Source of the DNA: Actinomadura harenae
Lineage (GTDB): Bacteria > Actinomycetota > Actinomycetes > Streptosporangiales > Streptosporangiaceae
DNA length: 63,635 bases
NCBI RefSeq assembly: GCF_003696215.1
Contig: NZ_RFFG01000050.1
Coordinates: 1-63,635 of the forward strand
Reading direction: 5' to 3'
A model generated the notes under the pieces. It worked only from the letters and a program-made list of their open reading frames with translations. It did not search any database and was not told the origin of the DNA. A program made the position numbers and the translations under genes. How positions within the stretch are numbered: the stretch's first letter is position 1; each line of letters opens with the position of its first letter. Below, in pieces: positions 1 through 8,582 of the stretch.

Positions 1-1233
1 GGGCTCGCGGTGGGGCGCGCCGGGGGCGGAGCCCTCCGCCGGACGGTCGACGCCGAGGAGCCTCAGCGCGGGACCGGTCATCGCGGTCGTCACCAGCGCC
101 ATGACCACCATCAGCCCGTACAGGTCCCGGTCGAGGACGCCCATGCTCAGGCCGACGCCCAGCGCGACCAACTCGGTCAGCCCCCGCGTGTTCATCAGCA
201 CCGCCAGCAGCGCGGACGTCCGCGTCGGCAGCCCCTGGAGCCGCGCGCCGACGAACGCGCCGCCGAACTTGGCGACCACGGCGGTCAGCAGGATCAGGCC
301 GAAGTCGAGCACGTCCTTCATCGTCGTGTCCGCCAGGTTCACCTTCAGCCCGACGAGGACGAAGTAGGCGGGCAGGAGCAGGACCGTGCCGAACTGCACG
401 CTGCCGAGCAGGGCGGAGCGCGCCTCGTCCGTCCTCCCGCGCGGCAGGACCAGGCCGAACAGGAACGCGCCGAAGATGAAGTGCAGGCCGAGCGCCTGCG
501 TGGCCGCCGCCGACAGCAGCAGCCCGATGAGCACCACCGCGAGCGCCGAGGGCGAGCGCGCGGACAGGGCGTCCGCCAGGCCCGACCGGCCCAGCAGCGG
601 CCCCACGACGAGGAACATCACCGCGACGTAGGGCACGAGCAGCGCGATCTGCCAGGCCGACGCGTCCCCGACCATCGCCTGGACGGCCGCGAGCAGCGTC
701 CAGGCCACCACGTCGCAGACGGCGGCCGTGCTCAGCGCGACCGTGCCGAGGAGCGTCCCGCCGAGCCCGCGGTCGCCGATGATCCGCGCGAGGACCGGGA
801 ACGCGGTCACCGCCATCGCCACCGCCATGAACAGCACGAACCCGGTCTCGTGCCCGGCCGCGTGCCGGGGCGCGAGGTACAGGCCGAGCAGCGCGCCGAG
901 GGCGAGCGGCGCCAGCGTCGAGCCGAGCGCCGCGCCCGCCGTGGCCCGGCCGACCTCCCGGACCGTCCGGCGGTCCAGCTCCAGCCCGACGACGAACATG
1001 AACACGACCAGGCCGAGGTTCGCGACGGCGTTGAGGAACGGGCGGACGGTTCCGGGGAAGAGCAGATCGGCGACCCGCCCGTGCAGCAGCGTCGGGCCGA
1101 CGACGATGCCGATGGCGAGCTCTCCGATGACGTCGGGCTGGCCGAACCGGCGCGCCACCCGGCCGGCGACCCGCGCCAGCACGACGACGAAGGCCAGGGC
1201 CAGCAGAAACTTCAGGATCTGGGTGTCGGTCAC
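1..1233 (-). CDS. Cation/proton antiporter (CPA2/KefB type), C-terminus cut by window edge
   Basis: Reading leftwards from a GTG at 1233, the frame stays open to base 1, so about 411 residues are seen and the end is missing. The protein is a chain of hydrophobic helices with typical CPA2 antiporter segments: an N-terminal RFGQPDVIGELAIGIVVGP stretch, then FMFVVGLELD and GAFLFGLVLPRG. It should exchange Na+ or K+ for protons across the cytoplasmic membrane. A purine-rich GGTGGGAGAGGCGGG precedes the GTG and supports this start. Such antiporters often sit at the edge of polyketide clusters, perhaps for ion or pH homeostasis, but this link is inference. It is divergent from the flavin oxygenase at 1493. 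Confidence 0.85.
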   Translation of the reverse strand, partial: MTDTQILKFLLALAFVVVLARVAGRVARRFGQPDVIGELAIGIVVGPTLLHGRVADLLFPGTVRPFLNAVANLGLVVFMFVVGLELDRRTVREVGRATAGAALGSTLAPLALGALLGLYLAPRHAAGHETGFVLFMAVAMAVTAFPVLARIIGDRGLGGTLLGTVALSTAAVCDVVAWTLLAAVQAMVGDASAWQIALLVPYVAVMFLVVGPLLGRSGLADALSARSPSALAVVLIGLLLSAAATQALGLHFIFGAFLFGLVLPRGRTDEARSALLGSVQFGTVLLLPAYFVLVGLKVNLADTTMKDVLDFGLILLTAVVAKFGGAFVGARLQGLPTRTSALLAVLMNTRGLTELVALGVGLSMGVLDRDLYGLMVVMALVTTAMTGPALRLLGVDRPAEGSAPGAPHREP

Positions 1234-1414
1234 GTTCCCGCCTCTCCCACCTGACGACGAAGACCGCGGCTCACCCCGTCCCGCGGGACCGGCACAGGCC
1301 GGCGGCGTCATTGTCAAACGGAACACGCGCCGCGTCCATCCTCTGTCTTGCCGCCCCACGGGAACCGCCGCGGCGCAGGGGTCCGCGACGCGGTCGGACG
1401 GGACGGGACTCGGC

Positions 1415-1455
1415 GCAATCCAGAAGGTGCCGGGGTGCGCGCGGGCTGCGACGGT
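1415..1455 (+). promoter_or_regulatory. Cluster-type promoter before flavin oxygenase 1
   Basis: The upstream element GCAATCCAGAAGGTGCCG lies at 1415-1432 and the -10-like GACGGT at 1450-1455. From the first G of the element to the A of the -10 box is 37 bases, the spacing shared by the other copies of this motif in the window. The GTG start at 1493 follows 37 bases after the -10 box. Confidence 0.6.
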
Positions 1456-1492
1456 GAATGCCAGTGCGGACGCGACTGAAGGAGATGATCGG

Positions 1493-2842
1493 GTGGGCGC
1501 CAAGATCGGCAAGCGCGCGGTACTGCTCGGTGGAAGCATCGCGGCCCTGTTCGCGGCGCGGGCACTGGCCGAGGGGTACGAGGAGGTCGTCCTGGTCGAC
1601 CGGGACGAGCTGGTCGGCGTCCGGGAGGCGCGCCGGGGAGCGCCCCAGGGCCGCCACATCAACGGACTGCTGGCCGCCGGGTCCCGGACGATGGAGGAGC
1701 TGTTCCCCGAGATCACGGCGGAGATGGTCCGGGACGGCTGCCCGCTGACGGACCTCGCGGGCACGGTGCGCTGGTACTTCAACGGGATCCCCCTCGCGCA
1801 GACCCGCGCCGGGCTGACCAACGTGGCGGCCCGGCGTCCGCTGATGGAGTACCACGTCCGGGAACGGGTGCAGGCGTACGACAACGTCACCTTCATGGAG
1901 AAGTACGACGTCCTCGGCCTGGTGGCCAACGACGACAACTCCCGCATCGTCGGGGCCCGGATCCAGCCGCACGGCCGCGAGGGCGAGGAGATCGTCCTGG
2001 ACGCCGACCTCGTCGTCGACGTCACCGGGCGCGGCTCGCGCGCGGCGGGCTGGCTGACCGAGCTCGGATACGGGCGGGTCGAGGAGGACGCGACGAAGAT
2101 CGGCCTCGGTTACGCCAGCCGCCACTACGTCCTGAAGTCCGACCCGTTCGGCAAGGACCACTCGATCATCGCCGTGGCGTCGCCGGACCGTCCGCGCGGC
2201 TGCATCTTCACCAAGACCGACCACGGCACGGTCGAGCTGACCATCTACGGCATCCTCGGCGACCACCCGCCGACCGACCCCGAGGGCTTCACCGCCTTCG
2301 CCAAGACCCTCGCCGCGCCCGAGGTCTACGAGGCCATCGTGGACGCGGAGCCGATCGACGACCCCGTCCTCTACAAGTTCCCGACCACGCTGCGGCGACG
2401 GTACGAGAAGCTCGGCCGCTTCCCCGAGGGCTTCCTCATCATCGGCGACGCCGTCTGCACCCCCAACCCCGTCTTCGCGCAGGCCCAGACGCTGGCCGTG
2501 CTGGAGGCCAAGGCACTGCTGGCGCACGTCCGCGCCGGGAGGCTGCCGTCCTCGCTGGACTTCCAGCGCGAGGTCGGACGGATCATCGACCCGGCCTGGG
2601 AGATGACCCACGCCATCGACCTCAGCTTCCCCGGGGTCGAGGGGCACCGCGGGGCGAAGCTCAAGATGATGCAGGCGTACATGCAGCGGGTCATCATCGC
2701 CGCCACCGCGGACCCCGGCGTCACCGAGGCGTTCATGCGGTCGGCGGGACTCGTCGACATGCCTCAGGCGCTCATGAGGCCCGCCTTCATGATGCGCGTG
2801 CTCCGCACCTCGAGCCGCGTCCTGGCCGCGGCCAAGGGGTGA
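1493..2842 (+). CDS. FAD-dependent monooxygenase/epoxidase-like protein (paralogue 1)
   Basis: This is a 449-residue flavoprotein. An N-terminal Rossmann motif (VLLGGSIAALFAAR) is followed by an acidic VLVDRDEL strand end and by RRGAPQGRH, a pattern of flavin epoxidases and hydroxylases of the LasC/MonCI type. The second FAD motif is IIGDAVCTPNPV. The GTG start is chosen because AAGGAGAT sits about six bases upstream; the longer open frame to the left is non-coding shadow. A paralogue of nearly equal length lies at 4224-5603. The substrate is unknown. Oxygenation or epoxidation of the enediyne core or of the aryl unit are both possible. Family assignment is firm, role is inference. Confidence 0.75.
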   Translation: MGAKIGKRAVLLGGSIAALFAARALAEGYEEVVLVDRDELVGVREARRGAPQGRHINGLLAAGSRTMEELFPEITAEMVRDGCPLTDLAGTVRWYFNGIPLAQTRAGLTNVAARRPLMEYHVRERVQAYDNVTFMEKYDVLGLVANDDNSRIVGARIQPHGREGEEIVLDADLVVDVTGRGSRAAGWLTELGYGRVEEDATKIGLGYASRHYVLKSDPFGKDHSIIAVASPDRPRGCIFTKTDHGTVELTIYGILGDHPPTDPEGFTAFAKTLAAPEVYEAIVDAEPIDDPVLYKFPTTLRRRYEKLGRFPEGFLIIGDAVCTPNPVFAQAQTLAVLEAKALLAHVRAGRLPSSLDFQREVGRIIDPAWEMTHAIDLSFPGVEGHRGAKLKMMQAYMQRVIIAATADPGVTEAFMRSAGLVDMPQALMRPAFMMRVLRTSSRVLAAAKG

Positions 2843-3170
2843 TCCGGCGCGGCGGCCGCCCCGCGCCCGCCCCCGCCCGCCGGCCGGCCCCGGGCGAGCC
2901 CCCGGGCCCGGCCGGCGCATGTCCGGGCCCGGCCACGGACGCGAACGTTCGGGACCGGGTCGGACGCGCACATCTGGGACCGGGTCGGACGCACGCTTCC
3001 GGGGCGGGACCCGGTCGCGCACGTCCGGGAGCCGTCGGACGCGGGACGAGGACTCGGGTGTCGGGGTTCCGGGGGCGGGCATGCGTCGGCGCGGCGTCCG
3101 GCCGATGGCCCCCGATGGGCACCGACCGGGCGCCGCGCCCGCCTCAGGACGGCGACGGCCCGCCGCGGGA
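2843..3170. repeat. 328-base non-coding gap with degenerate direct repeats
   Basis: The gap separates convergent genes and holds no convincing reading frame. GGGACCGGGTCGGACGC occurs exactly at 2951-2967 and 2976-2992, with diverged relatives starting at 3006 and 3028, giving intervals of 25, 30 and 22 bases. No clear terminator hairpin was found. Confidence 0.5.
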
Positions 3171-3983
3171 TCAGACCGGCGGCTTGGCCGGGTAGAAGAA
3201 GCCCTTGCCCGCGACGGCGTCGAAACCGGGGATGGGCCTGCCCGGGTTGAACATCGACACCTGCGGGAACGGCGACCAGGTCAGGAAGACGTGGAGGTCC
3301 CAGAAGCGGGGGTGGGCCTCGCCGATCTGGCAGTGGCACTCCTCCGCCGTCGGCGCGGTCGAGCCGGCGGCCTCGCCCTTCCAGTCCTCGGCCGGCGGCA
3401 CCGGGATGTTCTGCCACGTGTCGGCCGGGTGGACGCTGCGCTCGTGGACGAACCAGTCGGTCGGCTTGACGCACCGCAGGCCCGCGTCCGTGGGGTAGGA
3501 CGGCGCCTTGCCCGGGGTGTACGGCCAGACGTAGCCCCAGCCCGCGAGCCGGTAGGGGAAGTTGGGCACGTAGGGCTGCGTGACGTTCGTGGCCTTCGGG
3601 TCGGGACGGTAGAACAGCAGCGTCGGCATGCCCGCTCCCTGCATGCCGACGTTGACGATCGTCATGCCGACGCCCTTCATGCTGTTGTACATGTGGGCCA
3701 GGGCGGCGAACTGCGTGCCCGTCGCGGAGTTCGGCTGCGCCAGGCGGTCGACGTCGGCCTGGTTCCGCAGCACGGTGAAGCCCTTCAACAGCTTCAACAC
3801 CCGCCGCTGTTCCGCGGCGAGGGTCACGTACCGCTCCACTGGGGTGCAGGACGTCCCGGTGTGCGGGGTCCCGCCGGGGCGCGTTCCGGCGTCGGCGGCG
3901 GTGGCGGCGGTGGGGATCGCCAGCGCGGCGGCGCCGACGGCCGCCGCGACCATGTGGCGCCGCTTCAGGTGCTTGAGTGCCAC
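3171..3983 (-). CDS. Secreted protein of unknown function
   Basis: This 270-residue protein starts at a GTG preceded by AGGAAGGAAG. It opens with a classical signal peptide: basic KHLKRR, a hydrophobic core, and a likely cut after AIPTAATA. The mature part (about 240 residues) is rich in Trp, Pro and aromatic residues and contains four Cys, including a CHC motif near the C-terminus (EECHCQIGEAHPRFWD). I do not recognise a family. It lies between two flavin oxygenase genes, and its promoter carries the cluster motif, so it is probably part of the pathway. A chromophore-binding or extracellular enzyme role is possible but not shown. Confidence 0.75.
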   Translation of the reverse strand: MALKHLKRRHMVAAAVGAAALAIPTAATAADAGTRPGGTPHTGTSCTPVERYVTLAAEQRRVLKLLKGFTVLRNQADVDRLAQPNSATGTQFAALAHMYNSMKGVGMTIVNVGMQGAGMPTLLFYRPDPKATNVTQPYVPNFPYRLAGWGYVWPYTPGKAPSYPTDAGLRCVKPTDWFVHERSVHPADTWQNIPVPPAEDWKGEAAGSTAPTAEECHCQIGEAHPRFWDLHVFLTWSPFPQVSMFNPGRPIPGFDAVAGKGFFYPAKPPV

Positions 3984-4006
3984 GGAGCTTCCTTCCTGGG
4001 AGTGGT

Positions 4007-4041
4007 GGATCCGCACACGACGCGGGGATCCGCACACGACG
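4007..4041. repeat. 16-base tandem repeat over leader of the secreted-protein gene
   Basis: GGATCCGCACACGACG occurs at 4007-4022 and again at 4026-4041, a 19-base period. The second copy touches the -10 box of the leftward promoter (4039-4044) and the first lies in the presumed leader, so it could be an operator. Confidence 0.55.
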
Positions 4042-4079
4042 TTAGGAAGCCGGGGTCGGCGGCACATCCGCCAACGTGC
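4039..4079 (-). promoter_or_regulatory. Cluster-type promoter before the secreted-protein gene
   Basis: Read leftwards, GCACGTTGGCGGATGTGC occupies 4079-4062 and TAACGT occupies 4044-4039, at the shared spacing of 37. The GTG start at 3983 is 55 bases beyond the -10 box. It is back to back with the rightward copy at 4124. Confidence 0.6.
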
Positions 4080-4123
4080 GATCTTCGTCCGCCCTGGTCG
4101 GCGGGCCGTGGGACCCGGGATCC

Positions 4124-4164
4124 GCAATCGGGAGGATGTGGCCGGAACGTCCTGGTGTGACCCT
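4124..4164 (+). promoter_or_regulatory. Cluster-type promoter before flavin oxygenase 2
   Basis: GCAATCGGGAGGATGTGG at 4124-4141 differs by one base from the copy at 31983. The -10-like GACCCT at 4159-4164 is at spacing 37. The start codon at 4224 is 59 bases beyond it. Confidence 0.65.
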
Positions 4165-4223
4165 GCTGCTGTGGCCGGAACGGCCAGGCGAACCCTTCTT
4201 TCTTTCCGTGGAGGTGGTGGCCG

Positions 4224-5603
4224 ATGAGCGGCGCTCTCGGTGAACGCGCGGTCGTCCTCGGGGGGAGCATGGCGGGCCTGCTGGCCGCCCGGGTGCTCTC
4301 GGAGTCCTACGAGCAGGTGGTGGTCGTCGACCGGGACGAGGTGCTCGGCGTGCGGGAGTCGCGGCGGGGAGCGCCGCACACCGTCCACGCGCACGGGCTG
4401 CACGCCCGGGGCCACCTCATCATGGAGGAGCTGTTCCCCGGCTTCACCGACGAGCTGACGGCCGCCGGCGTGCCGACGGGCGACCTGGGCGAGATGCGCT
4501 GGTACTTCAACGCGCGGCGGCTGCGCCCGGCGCACACCGGCCTGGTGTCGGTGACCGCGCCGCGTCCCGTCCTGGAGTTCCACGTGCGGGAACGGGTCGC
4601 GGCCCTGCCGAACGTGGTGTTCATGCAGCGGCACGACATCGAGGGCCTGGTGGCCGACACGGCGCGCGGCCGGGTGGCCGGGGTGCGCGTGCGGTCGCGC
4701 GACGAGGGCGCCGACGAGGAGCTCCTGGACGCCGACCTGGTGGTGGACGCCACCGGACGCGGCTCCCGCACCCCCGCGTGGCTCGCCGAGATGGGCTACG
4801 ACCGTCCGCCGGAGGAGAAGGTGAAGGTCGGGCTGGCCTACACCACCCGGCACTACCGGACGAAGCCCGAGTGGTTCGACGGGGTGCAGTCCATCAACCC
4901 GGTGGCGTCGCCCGCGCACCCGCGCGGCGCGTTCTTCGGCCAGGTCGGCCCGGACACCTGCATCCTGTCGCTGACCGGCCTGCTCGGCGACTACCCGCCC
5001 ACCGAGGACGAGGCCTTCCTGGAGTTCGCGCGGTCGCTGCCGGTGCCCGACGTGTACGAGGCGGTCCGCGACGCGGTGCCCCTGGACGACGCCGTCTCCT
5101 TCCGCTTCCCGGCGAGCGTGCGCCGCCGCTACGAGCGGCTGACCCGCCTGCCCGACCGGCTCTTGGTCATGGGCGACGCGGTGTGCAGCTTCAACCCGGT
5201 GTACGGCCAGGGGATGAGCGTCGCCTCGCTGGAGGCGATGACGCTGCGCGAGCACCTGCGCCGCGGGACGCCGTCCCCGGTGCCGTTCCAGGCCGACATC
5301 GCGAAGGTCATCGACGTGCCGTGGGAGATCTCGGCGGGCGGGGACCTCGACTTCCCCGGCGTCGAGGGGCGCCGCACCCTCAAGGTGAAGGTGGGCAACG
5401 CCTACATGGCGCGGCTCCAGTACGCGGCGTCGAAGGACCCGAAGGTCACCGAGGGGTTCATGCGGGTGGCGGGGCTCATCGACCCGCCGCAGGCGCTCAT
5501 GAGGCCCGCGATGCTGGCCCGCGTGCTGCGCCACGCCGTCCGGCGTCCGGCCGCCGGGCCGTCCTGGCAGGGCGGCGGAGGGCCGTCCGGCACGACCGGC
5601 TGA
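4224..5603 (+). CDS. FAD-dependent monooxygenase/epoxidase-like protein (paralogue 2)
   Basis: This is a 459-residue paralogue of the protein at 1493-2842, with the same architecture: VLGGSMAGLLAARVL dinucleotide motif, VVDRDEVLGVRESRRGAPH, and a late FAD motif LLVMGDAVCSFNPVYGQGM. The ATG has GGAGGTGG ahead of it. The two proteins align over almost their whole length, which points to an old local duplication now specialised for two oxidations. The substrate is unknown; LasC/MonCI-type epoxidation is the nearest family precedent. A strong bidirectional terminator follows at 5641. Confidence 0.75.
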   Translation: MSGALGERAVVLGGSMAGLLAARVLSESYEQVVVVDRDEVLGVRESRRGAPHTVHAHGLHARGHLIMEELFPGFTDELTAAGVPTGDLGEMRWYFNARRLRPAHTGLVSVTAPRPVLEFHVRERVAALPNVVFMQRHDIEGLVADTARGRVAGVRVRSRDEGADEELLDADLVVDATGRGSRTPAWLAEMGYDRPPEEKVKVGLAYTTRHYRTKPEWFDGVQSINPVASPAHPRGAFFGQVGPDTCILSLTGLLGDYPPTEDEAFLEFARSLPVPDVYEAVRDAVPLDDAVSFRFPASVRRRYERLTRLPDRLLVMGDAVCSFNPVYGQGMSVASLEAMTLREHLRRGTPSPVPFQADIAKVIDVPWEISAGGDLDFPGVEGRRTLKVKVGNAYMARLQYAASKDPKVTEGFMRVAGLIDPPQALMRPAMLARVLRHAVRRPAAGPSWQGGGGPSGTTG

Positions 5604-5640
5604 CGGGCCCGCCGGCCGGCCGGGACTCCGGGCAACGGAA

Positions 5641-5670
5641 AGGGGGCGGGCGCCGCGGCGCCCGCCCCCT
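5641..5670. terminator. Bidirectional terminator hairpin
   Basis: This is a perfect 30-base palindrome with 15-base arms (left arm AGGGGGCGGGCGCCG), placed between the convergent oxygenase (ends 5603) and MFS exporter (ends 5689). Confidence 0.85.
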
Positions 5671-5688
5671 TCTCGCATGCCCGGGACG

Positions 5689-7266
5689 TCAGGTGGCGGG
5701 CTGCTCCACGGTCTCGCTCACGTCGGCCTCGGCCGCGGCCTGGTTCGCGCCGAACGGCGCCTGGTTCCGCAGGCCGACGAACGCGATGACGCCGAGCACC
5801 ACGTACAGGCCCATCGTGACCAGGGCGACCGTGTGCAGGCCGCTGGTGAACGCGTCCTTGGCGGACGCCAGCAGGTCGGTTCCCGCCTTTCCGGGCACGC
5901 CGGGCGCGCCGTAGACGGCCCCGGCGACGCCGTTCTTCGCCGCGTCCGCGACCGGGCCGGGCGTCCCGGCCGGGATCGTCAGGTCGTGGCGGTAGACGGT
6001 GGTGCCGACGACGCCGAGGACGGCGACGCCGAGCGCCGCGCCCAGCTCACCGGACGTCGAGGAGACCGACCCGGCCGACCCGGCCTTCTCCGGCGGGGCC
6101 GCCGACATGACCAGCAGGCTGTTCATCATGCCGACGGGGCTGCCGCCGATGTAGACCAGGATCAGGCCCGTCATCAGCGTCGCCATGCCGCCGTCCACGC
6201 CCACCTGCGTGATGACGACGAGGCCGATGATCGCGATCACCGAGCCGACGAGCAGGATGAGGGCGGGCTTGACCTTCTGGGCGAGGCCGAGCGACATGTT
6301 CCCGAACACGACCATGGCGATGGACGGGGCGATCAGCCACAGCGCCACGTGCGTCGGGCTGATCCCCCGGACGAGCTGCATGAACAGCGTGACGGTGAGG
6401 CCCATGCCGCCCATCACCATGGCGACCACCAGGCCGAGCGCGACGCCGGTGCTCAGCGAGCGGATCCGGAACAGGCCGAGGTCCAGGAGCGGGTTCTCGA
6501 TCGTCCGCTGCCGCCGGATGAACAGGGCGCCGAGCGTCAGGCCCACCACGACGGCGAGGATCGGCACCACGGCCCAGCCGTTGCGGCCGAGCTCCTTGAT
6601 GCCGTACACGGTCGGCATGACGGTGCCGAGCGACAGGACCACGCTGATCAGGTCGAGCGAGCCCGCGCGGGGGTTGCGCGACTCGGGGATGAGGAACGGC
6701 CCGGTGACCAGCAGCAGCGCCATGACGGGGATCGCGATGAGGAAGACCGATCCCCAGTAGAACGCGCCGAGGAGCAGGCCGCCGATGATCGGGCCGCCGA
6801 TGAGGCCCAGCATGATCGACGAGCCCCAGGCCCCCATGGCGGCGGCCAGTTCCTTGGGGTTGCGGAACATGTCGGTGATGATCGCCAGCACCGACGGCAT
6901 GATCGTCGCCCCGGCGAGGCCGATGACGGCGCGCGCGGCGATGAGCGTCGCGGTCGAGTCGGCGGTGGCCGCCAGCACGGACGCGACGATGAACAGCACC
7001 GCGCCCGCGAACAGGACGGTGCGGCGTCCGATCCGGTCGCCGAGGGTCCCCATCGTGATGAGGAAGCTCGCGATGACGAACCCGTAGATGTCGGTGATCC
7101 AGAGCTGCTGGATGCTGCTGGACCCCAGGTCCTTCGCGATGTGCGGGAGCGCCAGGATCGTCACGTTGATGTCGACGGTCGCCAGCATCGTGGGCAGGCA
7201 GAGCATCGCCAGCGCCAGCCATTGGCGCGCGCCCGCCCGGGGCGCGGATTCCACCTCTGCGGTCAT
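5689..7266 (-). CDS. MFS drug exporter, DHA2 (14-helix) family
   Basis: This 525-residue integral membrane protein is of the EmrB/QacA size class. It has many hydrophobic helices and the MFS signature region TMGTLGDRIGRRTVL between early helices. The start is the ATG of MTAEVESAPRAGARQW. Transporters of this class give antibiotic producers self-resistance by proton-driven efflux; here it could export the chromophore or intermediates. The upstream region carries three tandem palindromes (7394-7463), suggesting control by a dedicated repressor, possibly the TetR protein at 13104. It lacks the cluster-type promoter motif, so its regulation may be separate. Confidence 0.85.
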   Translation of the reverse strand: MTAEVESAPRAGARQWLALAMLCLPTMLATVDINVTILALPHIAKDLGSSSIQQLWITDIYGFVIASFLITMGTLGDRIGRRTVLFAGAVLFIVASVLAATADSTATLIAARAVIGLAGATIMPSVLAIITDMFRNPKELAAAMGAWGSSIMLGLIGGPIIGGLLLGAFYWGSVFLIAIPVMALLLVTGPFLIPESRNPRAGSLDLISVVLSLGTVMPTVYGIKELGRNGWAVVPILAVVVGLTLGALFIRRQRTIENPLLDLGLFRIRSLSTGVALGLVVAMVMGGMGLTVTLFMQLVRGISPTHVALWLIAPSIAMVVFGNMSLGLAQKVKPALILLVGSVIAIIGLVVITQVGVDGGMATLMTGLILVYIGGSPVGMMNSLLVMSAAPPEKAGSAGSVSSTSGELGAALGVAVLGVVGTTVYRHDLTIPAGTPGPVADAAKNGVAGAVYGAPGVPGKAGTDLLASAKDAFTSGLHTVALVTMGLYVVLGVIAFVGLRNQAPFGANQAAAEADVSETVEQPAT

Positions 7267-7393
7267 GCTCGTCCTCTCGTCGTCGGGGCCGCGAAGGCGG
7301 CACTGCTCGTTGGTCGTACGGCTCGGTTATGTGACGACGGTGCGGGACGAAACTCATCGGGGATCGCGATCCGAACCTCGCGACCCGCGCGGC

Positions 7394-7463
7394 GCGCGGT
7401 ACGGACCACACCGCGCCGCGCGGTACGAACCACACCGCGGTGCGCGGTACGGACCACACCGCG
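7394..7463. repeat. Three 24-base tandem repeats, each a palindrome, upstream of the exporter
   Basis: Units start at 7394, 7418 and 7442. Each contains CGCGGT-N9-ACCGCG, an inverted repeat with 6-base arms. The array sits about 130-200 bases upstream of the MFS start, in the 248-base gap behind the thymidylyltransferase gene. Repeated dyads at a 24-base pitch suggest an operator array. Confidence 0.7.
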
Positions 7464-7514
7464 GTGCGGGCCCGTCGCGGCGCGCGGTGCGGCGGGTTCC
7501 CTCCGGCCGTCGCG

Positions 7515-8582
7515 TCAGGACCTCAGCTCGACGCGGGCGTGGTCGCCCACGACGATCTCGTGCGCGTCCCGGCCCCGGACGCCGGGTCCGATCACCGCCG
7601 ACCGCCCGATGACCGAGCGGCGGAACGCGCCGGTGAACTCGATGGACGCGCCGTCCAGGACGATCGAGTCCGCCAGGGACGCCGACCGCAGCAGGCAGCC
7701 CGCGCCGACGGCGGTGCCGGGGCCGACCACGCTGTCCTCGACCCGCGTGCCCGCGCCGATGAAGGCCGGGCCGCGGATCCGGGAGCGCACCACGCTGGCG
7801 CCCTCCTCCACCACGACCGGGCCGTGCAGCTCGCTGGCCGCGTCGACCGCGCCCGCGACGCGCGGGACCAGGTCCTCCAGCAGGCGGCGGTTGCAGTCCA
7901 GGACGTGCTCGATCTCGCCGACGTCCCGCCAGAAGCCGCCGTACTCCTTCGCGCGGACGTCCGCGCCCGCGTCCACGAGCCACTGCACCGCGTCGGTGAT
8001 CTCCAGCTCGCCGCGGGCGCTCGGCACGATCGCGGCGACGGCGTCGTGGATCGCCGGGGTGAAGAAGTACACCCCGACCACCGCGAGGTCGCCGGCCGGG
8101 TGCTCGGGCTTCTCCACCAGGCGCAGGACGGCGCCGTCCGCGTCCACCTCGGCGACCCCGTACGCGCGCGGGTCGGCCACCTTGCGCACCACGAGCTGCG
8201 CCGCCGGACGCGTCCGGCGGAACTCCCCGGCGATCTCGGCGACGCCCTCCCGCAGGACGTTGTCGCCGAGGTACATGACGAAGTCGTCCTCACCGAGGAA
8301 GGACCGGCCCAGGCGCAGCGCGTGGGCGAGGCCGAGCGGACGGTCCTGCCGCAGGTAGGTGAGGCGCACGCCGAGCCGGGACCCGTCGCCGAGGACGCGC
8401 TGGATCTGCGTCGCCCACGTCCCCACGACGACGGCGACGTCCGTCACGCCGAGGTTCGCGATGTCGGCGATCACGTGTTCCAGCACCGGACGCCCGGCGA
8501 CGGGGATCAGCTGCTTGGGCATGGAGTGGCTGAGGGGCCTGAGGCGGGAGCCGGAGCCGCCCGCCAGGACCAGGGCCTTCAC
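7515..8582 (-). CDS. rmlA: Glucose-1-phosphate thymidylyltransferase, long (StrD/SgcA1-type) form
   Basis: This 355-residue protein starts with the nucleotidyltransferase signature LAGGSGSRLRPLSHSMPKQL. Its C-terminal third is a left-handed beta-helix of short repeats (GPVVVEEGASVV, GPAFIGAGTRV, SVVGPGTAVGAG). That tail marks the long form found with deoxysugar pathways (StrD, SgcA1) rather than the short housekeeping RmlA. The reaction is glucose-1-phosphate + dTTP to dTDP-glucose + PPi. Its GTG overlaps the stop of the upstream gene (GTGA), so it is the last gene of the operon starting at 11850. The product would feed the sugar dehydrogenase and decarboxylase at 43.9-46.2 kb. Confidence 0.9.
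   Translation of the reverse strand: MKALVLAGGSGSRLRPLSHSMPKQLIPVAGRPVLEHVIADIANLGVTDVAVVVGTWATQIQRVLGDGSRLGVRLTYLRQDRPLGLAHALRLGRSFLGEDDFVMYLGDNVLREGVAEIAGEFRRTRPAAQLVVRKVADPRAYGVAEVDADGAVLRLVEKPEHPAGDLAVVGVYFFTPAIHDAVAAIVPSARGELEITDAVQWLVDAGADVRAKEYGGFWRDVGEIEHVLDCNRRLLEDLVPRVAGAVDAASELHGPVVVEEGASVVRSRIRGPAFIGAGTRVEDSVVGPGTAVGAGCLLRSASLADSIVLDGASIEFTGAFRRSVIGRSAVIGPGVRGRDAHEIVVGDHARVELRS

Noticed and set aside
10..1254. Long rightward open frame of Arg/Gln/His-rich protein
   Set aside because: It is the complementary shadow of the leftward antiporter; its composition is typical of antisense frames in G+C-rich DNA.
3984..5678. N-terminal extension of the secreted-protein frame to over 800 residues
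   Set aside because: The extension is antisense to the flavin oxygenase; a proper ribosome site and signal peptide fix the start at 3983.
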